Assembly (NCBI RefSeq): GCF_040954645.1
Contig: NC_092806.1
Coordinates: 23,089,644 to 23,153,643, forward strand
Source: Diabrotica undecimpunctata
Taxonomy: Eukaryota; Arthropoda; Insecta; Coleoptera; Chrysomelidae
Direction: 5' to 3'
Length of the DNA: 64,000 nt
In this document: one piece after another, positions 37,718 through 48,977 of the stretch
Layout of the letters: each line of letters begins with the position of its first letter
Numbering within the stretch: the first letter of the stretch is position 1
Notes under the pieces: generated by a model
Seen by the model: the letters and a program-made list of their open reading frames with translations, nothing else
What the model was told of the DNA's origin: nothing
Databases searched by the model: none
Translations under genes and position numbers: made by a program

Positions 37718-39126
37718 AGATTTTTTAGTAATCAATAAACTTCCATGGGAGAAAGGAACTTACATGGGAGAAAGGAATTGGCATATGTACTCATGGGCCC
37801 AAGCCATGACAGGATGTCGATCTGGATTTATGGAATTGGCAAAAAAGAAGAACCCTAGGATAATTGGTTCTCACTGCATTATTCACAGTCAAGCTTTAGC
37901 TAGTCAGACTTTAAATGAACCTCTCAACGTCACATTAAACTTAACAATTAAAACAGTTAACCACATCTAATCCAGCGCATTAAACACTAGGCTCTTTCAG
38001 GCACTATGTCAAGAACTGAATAGTGATCAGGAAACCCTCCTGTTTCACACAGAAGTCCGGTGGTTATCCAAAGGAAATATGCTTGTAAGATTATTTAATT
38101 TCAAGTCAGAAGTTAAAATTTTGTTAATGACGTCAAAACAAGAAGATCTTTACAGAAGATTTACAGATGATAAAAATATCTTTTACTTGGCTTATTTGTC
38201 TGATTTTTTTAAAACACTTAATGTTCTGAATCTAAAGCTTCAAGGCCGTAAAGACCTCTTAAACACTTATGATGCAATTCAGGGGTTCTTAGAAAAAAAT
38301 ATCGCTTTGGCAACGCCGCCTTCACAGTTCCAAGCCAAACTTTTCCTCTTTTCCTAAACTGAACGACCTCCTCTGGGGAGGTTCAAAACTGACTATTTGA
38401 AAGACGTCATATCATCATTCGAAAGTACTTTTCAGTTGTTAGCTCGGAAAACTGGGAATTTAAGTTGGCAAGAAATCCTTTTCATATCGAAGTTAACATT
38501 CTTCCAGTTAACCTTCAAGAGCAGACAATTGATCTAAAATGTGATTCACAAGCAAAAGCAGATTTTGCAAACATGGACTTGGAAAAATTTTGGTTAACCT
38601 ACTTTCCTGTTTACTCAGAAGTGACTTTAGTGTCTGCGAAGTTATTAGTCCCGTTTTCATCCACATATCATTGCGAATCTGGTTTTTCTGCATTGGTGTA
38701 TATAAAATCAAAATACCGTTCAAGGCTGGACGTTGAAAGAGACTTGAGTTTCAACCGAATATCGAAAAACTTGTCAAGAATAGATAATGCCAACCCTCTC
38801 ATTGAAAGTGCAAAAACACTCATATAAGACTTTCAACTTTATATGCGTATTTGATTTTTTGATTATTCTTTTTCTCAAATAAATAAACAATATTAAGTTT
38901 AATGAGACATCAAATAAACTTTCGTATTTAAATATATCTGGATATTTATTTTGCATCCCAGCTTTTGCTACCGTAGAGTTACAATTTCACTGTTCTAACT
39001 TGAACCAACCAATTATTGACTGGAGGGGAGGCGTGAGCGGTCGCTACATTTAAGTTTGTATACAGTAAATGATTTTTATTTTGGGTTTTGTTGTTTTTAC
39101 TATATTTACCTAAGCTGTTGTTTGTT

Positions 39127-39390
39127 TTGTTTTTATTGTTAACAACTGTTAAAAGGAGGAAAGCGTCATACCTGGGCCATGTGTTCCGTAATGATAAGTA
39201 CAGTCTGGTACAGCTTATCGTGGAAGGCAAGATTGAAGGTAGAAGAGGCAGAAAGAAGAAATCCTGGCTGAGAAACTTGAGAGAATGGTTTCACATACCA
39301 GAAGCTGCGAACATAATACATGCGGCACAAAATAGAGAAATCTATCGTTTGATGGTCGCCAACCTTCGGTAGAAGACGGCACATAAAGAA
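39127..39390 (+). mobile_element. LINE family A 3' end, 264 bp, with 10-bp TSD
   Basis: Flanked by GTTGTTTGTT at 39117-39126 and 39391-39400. It encodes only the last residues: RRKASYLGHVFRNDKYSLVQ, EGRRGRKKKSWLRNLREWF, NIIHAAQ and VANLR. A GACGGCACATAAAGAA tail follows. It is a severely 5'-truncated insertion in the 3' flank of the ZBED5-like hAT relic. Confidence 0.85.
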
Positions 39391-39435
39391 GTTGTTTGTT
39401 AGCTGATGTTATTCCTTTTATTTTTATCTGTTTGG

Positions 39436-40010
39436 CTATTTTTGGCAGCAGAAGGTACTGGGTTGTTTCTCTGGTGGTGGAAATAGTAATTCCAGGATTT
39501 TCTTGTGTAGTTTTTTATTTAGAATTTTAATAATTGTTTGTTCGTTGTACCCATTGTTTACTGCTATTTGCTTAATGATATTTAAGTCTGTCTCAAAGTT
39601 GTATTTAGACACCGGAATTTCAGTTAGTCTACGTAACATGCTATGATAGGCTGCTAGTTTATGTTGTGTAGGATGGGATGATGCATTGTGTATAGTCGTG
39701 TCAGTATGGGTAGGTTTATGAAATACGGAGAACTAATGTTTGTTTTTATGTCTGATAATTTTTAAAATATAATGGGTAATCCTCTAAGCCCATTGCAATT
39801 AGATATTTTATGGATTATCTAGAGATAAAGATTTCAAAACATCCCGTTTAACAGTTTTGATATTGGTGGAGATATATATTAACTCACTTCATAGTCATAT
39901 TAAATTTGCAATAGAAACAGAACAAAATCAATCAATAAATTTTTTAGATTTAAAAATTATCAGACTTAAAAACAAACATGAGTTCTCCGTATTTCACAAG
40001 AAGTCATTGG
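39436..40010. mobile_element. Penelope-like element fragment with 5' inversion
   Basis: The right part (about 39750-40005, plus strand) reads HIKFAIETEQNQSINFLDLK and NKHEFSVFHK. The left part (39436-39735, minus strand) reads KPTHTDTTIHNASSHPTQHK, AAYHSMLRRLTEIPVS and LNIIKQIAVNNGY. Placed in protein order, the plus part precedes the minus part, and both contain AGTTCTCCGTATTTCA at the junction point. This is what twin priming produces: a 3' segment in one orientation with the adjoining 5' segment inverted. Confidence 0.78.
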
Positions 40011-40788
40011 TAAATCGGCTAAGAAAAAGGGCTCAAAAATGCTTTGGAAGCTCCTGGCTATCCATTATCTTAAATATATCCATATCTCACGTATCTTTAC
40101 GTGCATCTGACGTAACGTGACGTGCACCTCAGGTCCATCAGTACGAATTTTAGCGAAGAGAGGCCAAAGTCGTTAAATATTTAAAAATGTTTATTTTTTC
40201 CTTCTGCAACGAAGTAAAGAAAAAGGGGACGGTTAATATTACATTACACTAAAAATTGGTAGCATAAAATCGAAACAACGATTCCATCGATTAATTCTGC
40301 TTGTCTAATATGAAATGACGTCACGATTCTCATAGACATTCTTTATGCTGAAATGATTCAACATTTGTTTATCGTTTGATTAAGTTATACCAATCAGGGG
40401 AAAAGTTTTACGAGATGCTTATCTTATCTTTCGATGGCCATTTAAACAAAATAATCTTAATTACCAGAACGTATTTTTTCTGTCGCAATAAATTATACGA
40501 GGTCACATAAAAGTTTTAAAAAGTAAGTATTTTAAAACATAACATATCTTATCTCTAAAGCTTGACCAAGAGAGGTATAACTGGATACATCCTGGAGAAG
40601 AAATTGCAAGACGGTTTCTGCCTGTCCTGGAAGCACCGCTATCGACGAAGCTGCTATTTCAGTCCTCAGTCTAATTTGCTCTAATTAAAAACGATAAGTT
40701 TCCCAGAACATAGATTATTGCCTAGTGATCTCACCATAGAGGGCTCGAATTTCAAACACCAGTAAAAAAAATAAAATGGATAGAAAAA
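40011..40788. other. No recognisable gene
   Basis: Nothing supportable on either strand. Confidence 0.45.
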
Positions 40789-41392
40789 ATGGAATGTGCA
40801 AAAGCTGAGAGATGCTACAATTGCCGAACGGTACTCGGAAAACGTCATAACAGGCTAAGGAATCAAAATGTAAATGAAGAAGGCGAAACAGAAGAAGGCT
40901 CTTACTGGACCAGAATAAAGAAAGACATTGAAGCAGCAAAAGATGAAATAGGAACAAAAATTTGTGCCCGTAAAAATCTTTGGTTTGATAATGAATGCAA
41001 GAATGTAACAAAAGAAAAAATAAAGCCTACAGAAATATGCTTACCCGACGAACTAGAACAACTGTAAAGAATTACCAGGCAAAGAGAAGAGAAAAAAAAA
41101 TACACAAAAAAAAACCGAAATCACTTAAATAAGGAACTTTAATATATAGAAAACCTTAACAGAGAGAAAGAATTCAGAGCATTTTATAAGAGAGTTAACA
41201 TCAACAGAAAAGAATTAAAGGCAACCACAAAACAACGCAAAAGTCTTGATAACATTGATAAGGACATGAGAAATATAGTAATAGGTACTTGGCGGAGGAA
41301 GGCGATGGATAGGGACGACTGGAGAGAAATTCTTGAGGATGCTAAAACCCACACAGGGTTGTAAAGCCAGAATGATGATGAAGATTCCCAGG
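40789..41392 (+). pseudogene. LINE linker joined to LINE C-terminus, RT deleted
   Basis: The open stretch 40789-41067 reads ETEEGSYWTRIKKDIEAAKD and RKNLWFDNECKNVTKEK, the post-endonuclease linker of an RTE-like LINE. The linker continues to about 41270 (REKEFRAFYKRVNINRKELK). It then passes directly into GTWRRKAMDRDDWREILEDA and KTHTGL followed by a stop, which is the normal last block of such an element. The whole RT between them is missing. This suggests an internal deletion, or template jumping during reverse transcription. Confidence 0.7.
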
Positions 41393-41937
41393 CTGTTCAG
41401 CTATTTTTCTTTCTATATTAGATCTTAACCAGGTTTGCCGTTGTTCTACTTTATTTTCTAAATAGTTTTGCTGGTATTCGGTTTATTTTTTAATAGTTTT
41501 GTTCTACTTTTATGTGTAAATTGTTAGGTGGGAGTCCAGTCAATTCCAATGAATTCAAAAATTCTGTAGGATAGTTGACTACGTCAACTATCCGGATAGT
41601 ATGGATTGGTAGAATAAGTTGTATTGAATAGCCTCCTTGTTCACCAGATTTAAATCCCAAGGATAATTTTTATTTTATTTTATTGTGGATACTTGAAAAT
41701 TAGAATTTATAAAACTTGTAACGGTATAATATGCCTACCACATTGGGTATCACGTATAGTGGGTTGAAAGTGAGGAGTGAACAATTACTGGGCTGGAGAT
41801 AGGGTAAGCAAACAAACCGAAACGTTTGCGAATGGCCACTCTTTTTTTGGTTGGACAGCTGGGTTGTAAGTGAATAAGGGAGGCACTGGATCGGGTAACT
41901 ACAAAGAAAGAAATACAAAAATACTTACGTAGATTTC
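41393..41937. other. No recognisable gene
   Basis: AT-rich sequence. Short open frames near 41700-41950 have no family resemblance that I can see. The stretch may be the 5' part of the unclassified repeat that follows. Confidence 0.4.
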
Positions 41938-42600
41938 CTGGGCAACACACACAAGAAGCATCCTAAACTATTTGAAATGGACGCCGCTTAAAAGAATCCT
42001 CTTGATTCTGGATGACAACAAACTGCAATCTTCAAAACTCGGCCACTCAATTTCTTCTTAGAACCATGTGGACCTCTCAAATGATTGGAAACACAACACA
42101 AAAAATTATCGGTGATTAACTCAACAAAAACTGCCACACTGCATTTTGAGCTCAAATTCACCTCTCCATAAAAAAAATTGTTAGCTTTGAAGACTACTAC
42201 GAAAATTATCTCTTCCAAATCCAAATATTTCCTCTCTAACTGCACTTTACTATTTTCCGATGACAAAAAACAAAACGAATAACGAAAAACAATAACGAAT
42301 TTAGGTATATTCGGATTAAACAATGAACCAAACGCTTTGCTGGTCCGTCGTATAGTGATTTTATAGTCTTTAAAAATCATTCGTCTCCCCGCATAACCTT
42401 CTCACCAATCTAAGTGGATATTAATTTGACGCGCAATATTTTCTAAAGCGGCACCACGATCAAAAGAATGCAATTAAAATTAATATATACCGACCAGAAA
42501 TGTTTATATTATCAATCCCAATGACGCAAAAAAATTGAGAAAATATTTTTCGGTGTTTTAACATGTACGATATGACATAAAAATATTACAAACTAAACCA
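41938..42600 (+). repeat. Unclassified interspersed repeat, long copy
   Basis: Its first 70 bp match 25116-25190, and most of its length matches 30640-31275 collinearly. An open minus-strand frame at 41988-42380 (130 codons) has no recognisable motif and is not conserved in the 30.6 kb copy, so I do not call a gene. Confidence 0.7.
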
Positions 42601-42775
42601 ACAAGTGTTGTAGAGCTAAGACAAAGAATTATCGATGAATCCACATTAATTTCTAGAGAACATGGGGAAATATAATAGACTCATTCTACCATCGTTTAGA
42701 ATACTGTCAAAGTAAAAAGAAAGGTCATTTTGAACACTTGATTAGGTAGACATTAATTCAGAAATGTAGTTAACT
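42601..42775 (+). pseudogene. mariner-like transposase C-terminus
   Basis: Reads VVELRQRIIDESTLISRE and, after a frameshift, LEYCQSKKKGHFEHLIR then a stop. The ELRQRI block and the FEHL terminus are the end of the transposase family seen complete at 60.7-63.0 kb (GYCQIQQGLQLEHLR). The DDE core is absent. A short 3' flank may run to about 43060 (CCAAAATAGGTGTATC). Confidence 0.6.
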
Positions 42776-43770
42776 TTTAATTATTATGTTCAAATTTAGT
42801 TGTACCTAGTTTAAATCAAAAAAATTGTTGAGACGATTAGGTCTTTCTGGACTTGTGTTTGATGTCTTTTAAGATGATCGTGACTACATAAAATCGAAAG
42901 TATTGTATAACGGTTGAACTGGTGTTAAAGTAGAGATTCTAATGAAGGTAGAATATACAGAATGTAGTACCTATTTAAAAAACCAAACTGACTAATGATA
43001 TCAGAAAAATGGTAAATCTGGCAACGTTTCAAATCTTCATATTCCAAAATAGGTGTATCTCTGTTTTTGTAGTTTTTGTATAATTCTGACCCATCCATTT
43101 AAGAGAGCATTAGACGTTTCCAAACTTTTGGTTTACTCTGTATACAAGGATACGTGCATAACAAAAATGTATATTACATCTAAAAGCCTACTTTGTAGTA
43201 ACCGTAAAAAGCAACTTGTTTATAGTAAATTTCTTTTTTAGTACCACTTTATGGACAACTTAAAATGGCTTGTACGTCTCTGTATTAGATGAGGCACTTT
43301 TAATAGCTGGGATTTATGGAAATTTTCCAGGAATCAAATTTGATGTTATAAAGCAAGGGGTAGTTAGAGTTTGTAGGGTATGTTTAGAAATAATTTCGAC
43401 CTGAATTACCGGCTATTAAAAGCCGGTGAGTCGCTTTTTATATATTTTAGCAACTCTTAAAAGCGGCATCATGAAAGCTGGAATGCTGTTTTATAGTGAG
43501 TTATCCATGGAAAACGACTACGTATACCTTGTCAAGAAGACTGTTCAAAAATTAATAAGGGTTTAAAAGGCATTTACCTACTTTTACTCGTGTTCAAAAA
43601 TATAAAAAAAAAATAGAACTTTTTAAATGGGTTGCTTTATATAATCTGTAAAAACGTTCTCATTAAAAAAGTGCTAAAGAAATGTATGAATATGAGGAAT
43701 TATATTATTATACAAAATATATGCCAGAAAAATATTTAAAATATTTATTAAAATTTTATAAAATACTCTT
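42776..43770. other. No recognisable gene
   Basis: AT-rich. A perfect short hairpin, CCGGCTATTAAAAGCCGG, lies at about 43409-43427. Nothing else is supportable. Confidence 0.4.
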
Positions 43771-43985
43771 CTTCTTAGAGTGGCGTCTCTCTAGGGAGGT
43801 TGGCAGTCATATTGGCTATTTTTTTTTGAACTTACTGCTCTAAACAAATCAATCGATTTGCATTGATACCAATCACGTAGATTCTTTAACTAAGAATTCT
43901 GCCTTTGGCCAAGATCTTCTTCCTTGAATCTCTCCTTCTATTATGAGTCTCAAAAATTTTATTTTCATACGAGTTCAATTTCCTA
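43771..43985 (-). pseudogene. LINE family A 3' end scrap
   Basis: Minus strand, ending in a CTTCTTCTTAG tail at 43767-43780 as read on the plus strand. TGGCGTCTCTCTAGGGAGGT followed by TTGGCAGTCAT is the characteristic 3' terminal sequence of this LINE type. The translation gives LRLIIEGEIQGRRSWPKAEF, the GHxxR-LIIEGKI block. Confidence 0.7.
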
Positions 43986-44739
43986 ATTTTCATATTACTT
44001 ATGAGTTTTCAAAAGGTTATTTCATGACCTTCCCATAGGTGATTTAGGTCACGTGGTTGATAAACCCGACCCATTAGAAATAGATGCAGGGACTGCTTTG
44101 CGTCAGTTTTCTTTGTTGCACTGGAGGAATGGGTATGTATTGCAACAGTCAGTTGTATATGAGTTCAATTCAATTGATATTATTTAAAGAATACTGTAAT
44201 CCGAAATATTCATCTTACAATATATGAAAGGACCATTAGATATAGCTAGCTGGCGCAAGTGATAAAGAAATAGAGTTGTTAGTAATACTTTGAATATTAT
44301 CGCTATAACGTAAAACAACGAAATTTACTAATTGAGAATATTATTAATAATAAAAACAATATTCATTATATAAAATTAAACATAAGTACAACAAATTTGA
44401 TCAAATATCTATATAAATATAAGTGAAGTTACGTTAAAATAAGGGATCTTTAAATAAATGTCCTCTGGCCCTTATTTAATTTAAATACAGGCGGCGTTTA
44501 TTTTACTAAAGCACAGTTATAAAGGACGCACAACTGCGCATGCCTATATGTCATAATAAATCTCTATTTATTTTGTTAATCATAGCTTCCTTTGTTAGTC
44601 ATAGTATGGCGCCATCTATTAGTTATATTTCGATTTACACTGACATAAAAACAATTGTTAAGGTTTTTCCGTACAATTTTTTGCTTTCACGCAAACCTTC
44701 TGCTGATAATAATAAACACAACAAAAACGAATTATGTGA
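43986..44739. other. No recognisable gene
   Basis: AT-rich. The open frame 44540-44764 (74 codons) has no recognisable motif and may cover the eroded end of the Penelope fragment that follows. Confidence 0.4.
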
Positions 44740-45300
44740 CATTTCATGGAAAGTTGATAATTAATTTCAGTGGCTTAAATCTGGTGGTTTGTTGATAAAA
44801 CGTGTGTGGATAAGGCACACGTGTATTTAGAACAGTTGATATCACTTCGATGAGAAATAAAGCGCCCTTTTAAGGAACGGCCAGTTTGTCCAATGTAGGA
44901 CAATTCAAAACCCTGACAAGGGATTCTATAGACTACATTGGTGTTATCTTGTTTAGATAAAGGAGTCTTAGTATTAAAGAATAGCCTACCTATTTACCTG
45001 ACATTGTTTATACCAATCTTGACCGACCCAATCCGGAAAAGGCTTAAAATGTTGTAAGTAAATTGTAAAGAAAACGGCAAAGAGCAATAAATGTTAGATG
45101 TAATGGGAGAACTCTGAGAGATTGCTCCTAGTGGTGGTGGTTTTGTTGTTTTGGATGAGTATATTATATAAATTGTTGAATTGTTGCATATTTCATGTAG
45201 GTGTATTACAGTATTCAACTTGTAAACATTGTAGCGATTTTGCATAATCACTAGTTTGATTACATCATTTTATATAAAACATTATATTAATTTTCACTAT
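44740..45300 (-). pseudogene. Penelope-like element C-terminal fragment (GIY-YIG)
   Basis: Minus strand. NTKTPLSKQDNTNVVYRIPC (about 44985-44928) is followed by SYIGQTGRSLKGRFISHRSD and then CALSTHVLSTNHQI (to about 44785). This contains the GIY-YIG elements: VVYRI for the first half, SYIGQTGRS for the second, and the downstream R and H. The upstream piece, IGSVKIGINN (about 45030-45000), fits the linker. The RT is absent. It is a third Penelope-like copy, and unlike the copy at 2.2 kb its GIY-YIG core is in one frame. Confidence 0.82.
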
Positions 45301-46095
45301 TACTATTTTCATTTGAATCATGGATATGGGTGCTGCAAATTATTTTGTACTCTTTTTTGGGATTGCCCTGACGTTTTGTTTGTTGTGTAACATTGTTTTT
45401 ATTCAAAATTATTATTACCATCCTTTCTTTTCAAATTATTATTAATTTTTTAATTTATAATCACCCAAGTTATTAAATTATTATATTCTTATACATCCAA
45501 TGTTTGGAATAGTATACACTACCATTTTTAAATTTTCGCGGCGTCTGTCATCTTTCTCTTCTTTTTTCTTTTCGTTTTTTTCCCTTCTACGCCGGTGTTC
45601 TCCAACTACTTCAACCTGTTAAAATGCTCTTATGTCGACTGGCAATTAATATCATAGACATGTCTTAAATCATCAAATTTTGCCGGTGTTCACTGTAAGT
45701 GCCATCAAACAAGTAATTATTAATTGTTTCTTTAATGATTATTTAATAATTTTATTACTATAAAAGTGTTGTGTTTAAACTACATTGGTTTTCAATTTAA
45801 CTTTAAAATAGACATTTGCTTCGTTTGGCGGTGTCATTATTTGTGTTTTAAATCTATAAATAATTACCAGGCTGCTTTTTTCCAAGCTTTATTTAGCATT
45901 TACGGCTATTTTTATACTTCTCTTAGACTTGTTTTAATCTATTATACATGGATTAAATAAGTTACTGCAATCTATCTAATACGATTACACTATGTGAATA
46001 TATATTTTGAATTTATTATCACCTCTTTGTAACACTGGGTAACTGTATTTACCATCGATATTGTATTACTTCACATGTAAGTCACATTTTACATT
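45301..46095. other. No recognisable gene
   Basis: AT-rich, no motif or repeat. Confidence 0.45.
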
Positions 46096-46147
46096 ATTAT
46101 CTAGTATATTATCTATTCTATCTATCTATCTATACAGCCCTTGCTGT

Positions 46148-47540
46148 TCAATTTTGGACATAGGCCTCCTCTTCCTTCTTCCACGTCTCTCCATTGTAGG
46201 CAGTTTGTATCCACTTCGGGCCTACGTGTTTCTTTAAGTCATCTGACCATCTCATTTGTGGCCTTCCTCTTTTTTGTTTGTAACTATATGGTCTCCAGTG
46301 TATAATCATCTTATTCCATCTGTCGTCTTTGTGTCTTATAGTATGTCCAGCGAACTTCCACTTAAGTTTTGCTATCTGCGTTAATACATTGGTCACTTTT
46401 GTTTTGTTGTTGTTCCAAGTATTTCTTTTCTTGTCTGATGTTCAGCATTTGCCTTTCCATGGCTCTTTGGGTCTTTGCTATTTTTCCATGTTTTCCTTTG
46501 TAAACGTCCAAGTTTGAAAACCGCAGGTGAGAACAGGAAGTATACATTGGTTGAAGACTCTTGTTTTTAAATATTGGGGGTATTTTCTATTTTTTAGTAT
46601 ATAGGAAAGTTTTCCGAAGGATACCCAAGCCAACCGTATCCTTCTCTTTATTTCTCCGGTTTGATTTTCTTTATTTAATTTAACTAGTTGTCCCAAATAT
46701 ATATATATATATTCTTTTACTTGTTCTATAATTGTTTGTGCAATTGTAATTATTAATTCTTCTGGTTGGTTGGTCATAATTTTCGTTTTATTATAATTCA
46801 TTTGTAGACCTATTTTTGTTGATCTGCTATTTAATTCATCCATCATATTTTGTAATTCTTAACTTTTGTCTGTTATTAATACAATGTCGTCTGCATATCT
46901 CAAGTGATTCAAGTATTGGCCATTTATGTTAATACCTCGTTTTTCCCATTGTAATTTGCTCATAACGTCTTCCAGAGCTTGATTGAATAGTTTGGGTGAT
47001 ATAATGTCACCCTGTCTGACTTCTCGCCGTATCTTAATGGGCTCCGTTTGTTAAACTATTTTAATGTATGTTGTTGCTTGATCATATATATGGAAATTAA
47101 GTCCGTGTATCTATAGTCTATTCTCCCATTTTGTAAAGACTTCTTTACTGCCCAATGTTCCACCTTATCGAATGCTTTTTCGAAGTCTGCAATTACCATA
47201 TACATTGGAATTTGATATTCGTTGGCCCTTTCAAATAATATTTTTATCGTAACCAGATGGTCGCTTGTACTGAATCCTTTTCTAAAACCGGCTTGCTCTC
47301 TTGACTTGTAATTATCTAACTTAGTTGTTAATCTGTTTGTTAGTAGTTTAGTTAACAGTTTTTACATTACATTTAGTAGCCTTATGGGCCTATAGTTTTT
47401 CAGATCTTTTCTATCGCCTTTCTTAAATTGTAATAGTGTTATTGCCTCGTTTCATGGGGTGGGTATTTTATGTTCAATATTTTATTCATTAGTACATAAA
47501 GGACTTCCACTGTAGTTTCCCCCCCATTTTTTAGCATTTA
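46148..47540 (-). pseudogene. LINE family D reverse transcriptase and C-terminus, decayed
   Basis: Continues from the endonuclease frame after the stop at 47538. Pieces in order: QAGFRKGFSTSDHLVTIKIL (about 47290), VIADFEKAFDKVEHWAVKK (about 47200), DRVTLYHPNYSIKLWKTL (frameshifted motif after RQGD), a degraded YADD region (about 46880), IGLQMNYNKTKIMT (about 46810), FQTWTFTKENMEK (about 46500), KLKWKFAGHTIRHKD (about 46360) and KQKRGRPQMRWSDDLKK. A TATATATATA stretch at 46697-46712 lies inside the codons of EYIYIYLGQ. Multiple stops and frameshifts make it inactive. Confidence 0.87.
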
Positions 47541-48977
47541 CACAGTTATTCCATCTTTCCCAGGAGATTTGTTATTCTTCATTTCTTTGAGTGCCTTTTT
47601 TATTTCATTTTTAATAATTTCTGGTTGTAGGTTAGAGTTAACGTTCTTTATTTTCAGTTGTAACTGATTACGGATTTCTTGGGTTGGTTTTTGTTCTGTT
47701 TTATAGAGATTTGTATAATATTCGTGCGTTATCTGTAAAATTTCTTTTATATTGTTGGTCTCCACTATTTCTTTGTTCTTTATGCTATTAATTTGTATGT
47801 TTCCCAGGTTCTGCTTTAAGCACTTCATATTTCTATTTTGTTCAATTGTTTTCTCTACCTTTTCTTCCTGTACTATCCGTTTACACTCCTTGATATTTTT
47901 TCTAATAGTTTTGTTTATTTCTTTGTATTCCATTTTACTTCTGTCCCCTTGTTCTAGTAATGTTCTTCTTGTATTCATAAGAATCTTTGTTTCCTGGGAT
48001 ATGAAATTTTCTTTTTTTGTTGTTGTCTGTGCTATTTCTTTACCCATTTTCATTAGAGTTTCAGTAAATATCATGGTTATTTCATCGATATGTTTGTGTT
48101 CTATATCTTCCTTGGTTGGCAATATTTCCTTTATTCTCTCTTCGTACGTCTGTTTTTCGTGTTTTAGTTTTTCCATGTCTAATTTCTGATTATTTTCCAT
48201 TTTCTTTCTTGTTTCAAATCTACTATCAATGATCAGCTTGGCTCGGACTAGTCTATGGTCACTACCAGTTGAGAAGCGATTTAGGGCTGTTACGTCTTTA
48301 ACCATGGATTTTTGCGTTGAAAGAATATAATCAATTTCGTTCTTAGTTTCACCATTGGGACTAATCCATGTCCATTTTCTTCGGGTTTTTTTCTTAAAGA
48401 ATGTATTCATTGCATATAGTTGCTTCTCCTCCAAGTAATTCGTCAATGTATGTCCTCTATAATTTCTTTTGCCGTATCCATGGGGTCCTACTTTGTCTTC
48501 TTCTTTATATAGTTGTTCTCCTATTTTGGCATTGAAGTCCCCAATTATTAGCGTTAATTTTGATTTCTTTTCTTCCATAGCTGTTGTCATGTCTTCGTAG
48601 AAATATTCAATATCTTCATCGCTGTAGGTACTTGTGGGAGCGTACACCTGTATGATTTTTAAAGACATTCTTTTTAATTTAAGCGTCGTGTATGCTACTC
48701 TATCTGATATGCCCTTGGTAGATTGTATGTGTTTAACTATTTTTTTATTTATTATAAATCCTACTCCATTATTGGTGTTTTCTTCATTACCTTTACAGTA
48801 TAGCAAATCTCCCGATTTTAGCTGTATTTTTTGTTCTCCTTTTCTTCTTACTTCGGACATGCCGATAATATCCCACTGTATTTTAGTCAGTTCTTTTTCT
48901 AGTTCGTGGATTTTAGTGTCTTTGTTTATGGATCTGATGTTATACGTTCCTACATTTATTTTTGTCGAATATTTGCC
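47538..48977 (-). CDS. LINE family D APE endonuclease and linker, open frame of 479 codons
   Basis: Nicks target DNA to prime reverse transcription. The frame is open from 48977 (no Met at the start; first Met at 48860). It begins INVGTYNIRSINKD, followed by QWDIIGMSEVRRKG, QVYAPTSTYSDEDIEYFYED, LTLIIGDFNAKIGEQ, RRKWTWISPNGETKNEIDYI and FSTGSDHRLVRAKL. These contain the APE catalytic set: the N and E of the first two blocks, the D and N of GDFN, and SDH. A charged linker follows and ends NNKSPGKDGITV at the stop, just where the RT should begin. Frame intactness over this length contrasts with the decayed RT. A product could form only from a flanking promoter. Plus-strand frames at 47752-49005 are shadows. 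Confidence 0.85.
   Translation of the reverse strand, partial: GKYSTKINVGTYNIRSINKDTKIHELEKELTKIQWDIIGMSEVRRKGEQKIQLKSGDLLYCKGNEENTNNGVGFIINKKIVKHIQSTKGISDRVAYTTLKLKRMSLKIIQVYAPTSTYSDEDIEYFYEDMTTAMEEKKSKLTLIIGDFNAKIGEQLYKEEDKVGPHGYGKRNYRGHTLTNYLEEKQLYAMNTFFKKKTRRKWTWISPNGETKNEIDYILSTQKSMVKDVTALNRFSTGSDHRLVRAKLIIDSRFETRKKMENNQKLDMEKLKHEKQTYEERIKEILPTKEDIEHKHIDEITMIFTETLMKMGKEIAQTTTKKENFISQETKILMNTRRTLLEQGDRSKMEYKEINKTIRKNIKECKRIVQEEKVEKTIEQNRNMKCLKQNLGNIQINSIKNKEIVETNNIKEILQITHEYYTNLYKTEQKPTQEIRNQLQLKIKNVNSNLQPEIIKNEIKKALKEMKNNKSPGKDGITV

Larger units (their letters stand above)
35854..38826 (+). pseudogene. ZBED5-like hAT transposase, interrupted by a LINE
   Basis: hAT transposase of the group that gave rise to ZBED5. 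I start at ATG 35854 (MAKSLPKKRLYSDDYIKYGF). The BED finger keeps its CVNC, but the His half is lost through a small deletion near 36000. Then come FFIAKKSSIKPMKL, the first catalytic Asp in FLQCDKTTDISKHAQL, and SALKDFL. LINE C interrupts the frame at 36508, and it resumes at 37728 with VINKLPWEKGTY, MTGCRSG, FHTEVRWLSKGN (about 38050), YHCESGFSALVYIKSKYRS and a dimerisation end at 38826. The second Asp (CTDG) is not preserved. Several frameshifts occur after 37790. I found no TIRs. Confidence 0.87.

Noticed and set aside
41988..42380. 130-codon minus-strand open frame
   Set aside because: It lies inside an unclassified repeat, is not preserved in the homologous copy at 30.6 kb and has no recognisable motif.
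43409..43427. Hairpin CCGGCTATTAAAAGCCGG as a terminator or regulatory stem
   Set aside because: An isolated short palindrome in non-coding AT-rich DNA, with no context to support a role.
46148..48977. A host gene of the craniofacial development protein 2-like kind
   Set aside because: Automatic annotation often gives that name to RTE-type LINE endonucleases. Here RT blocks, tail and duplication show it is a LINE.
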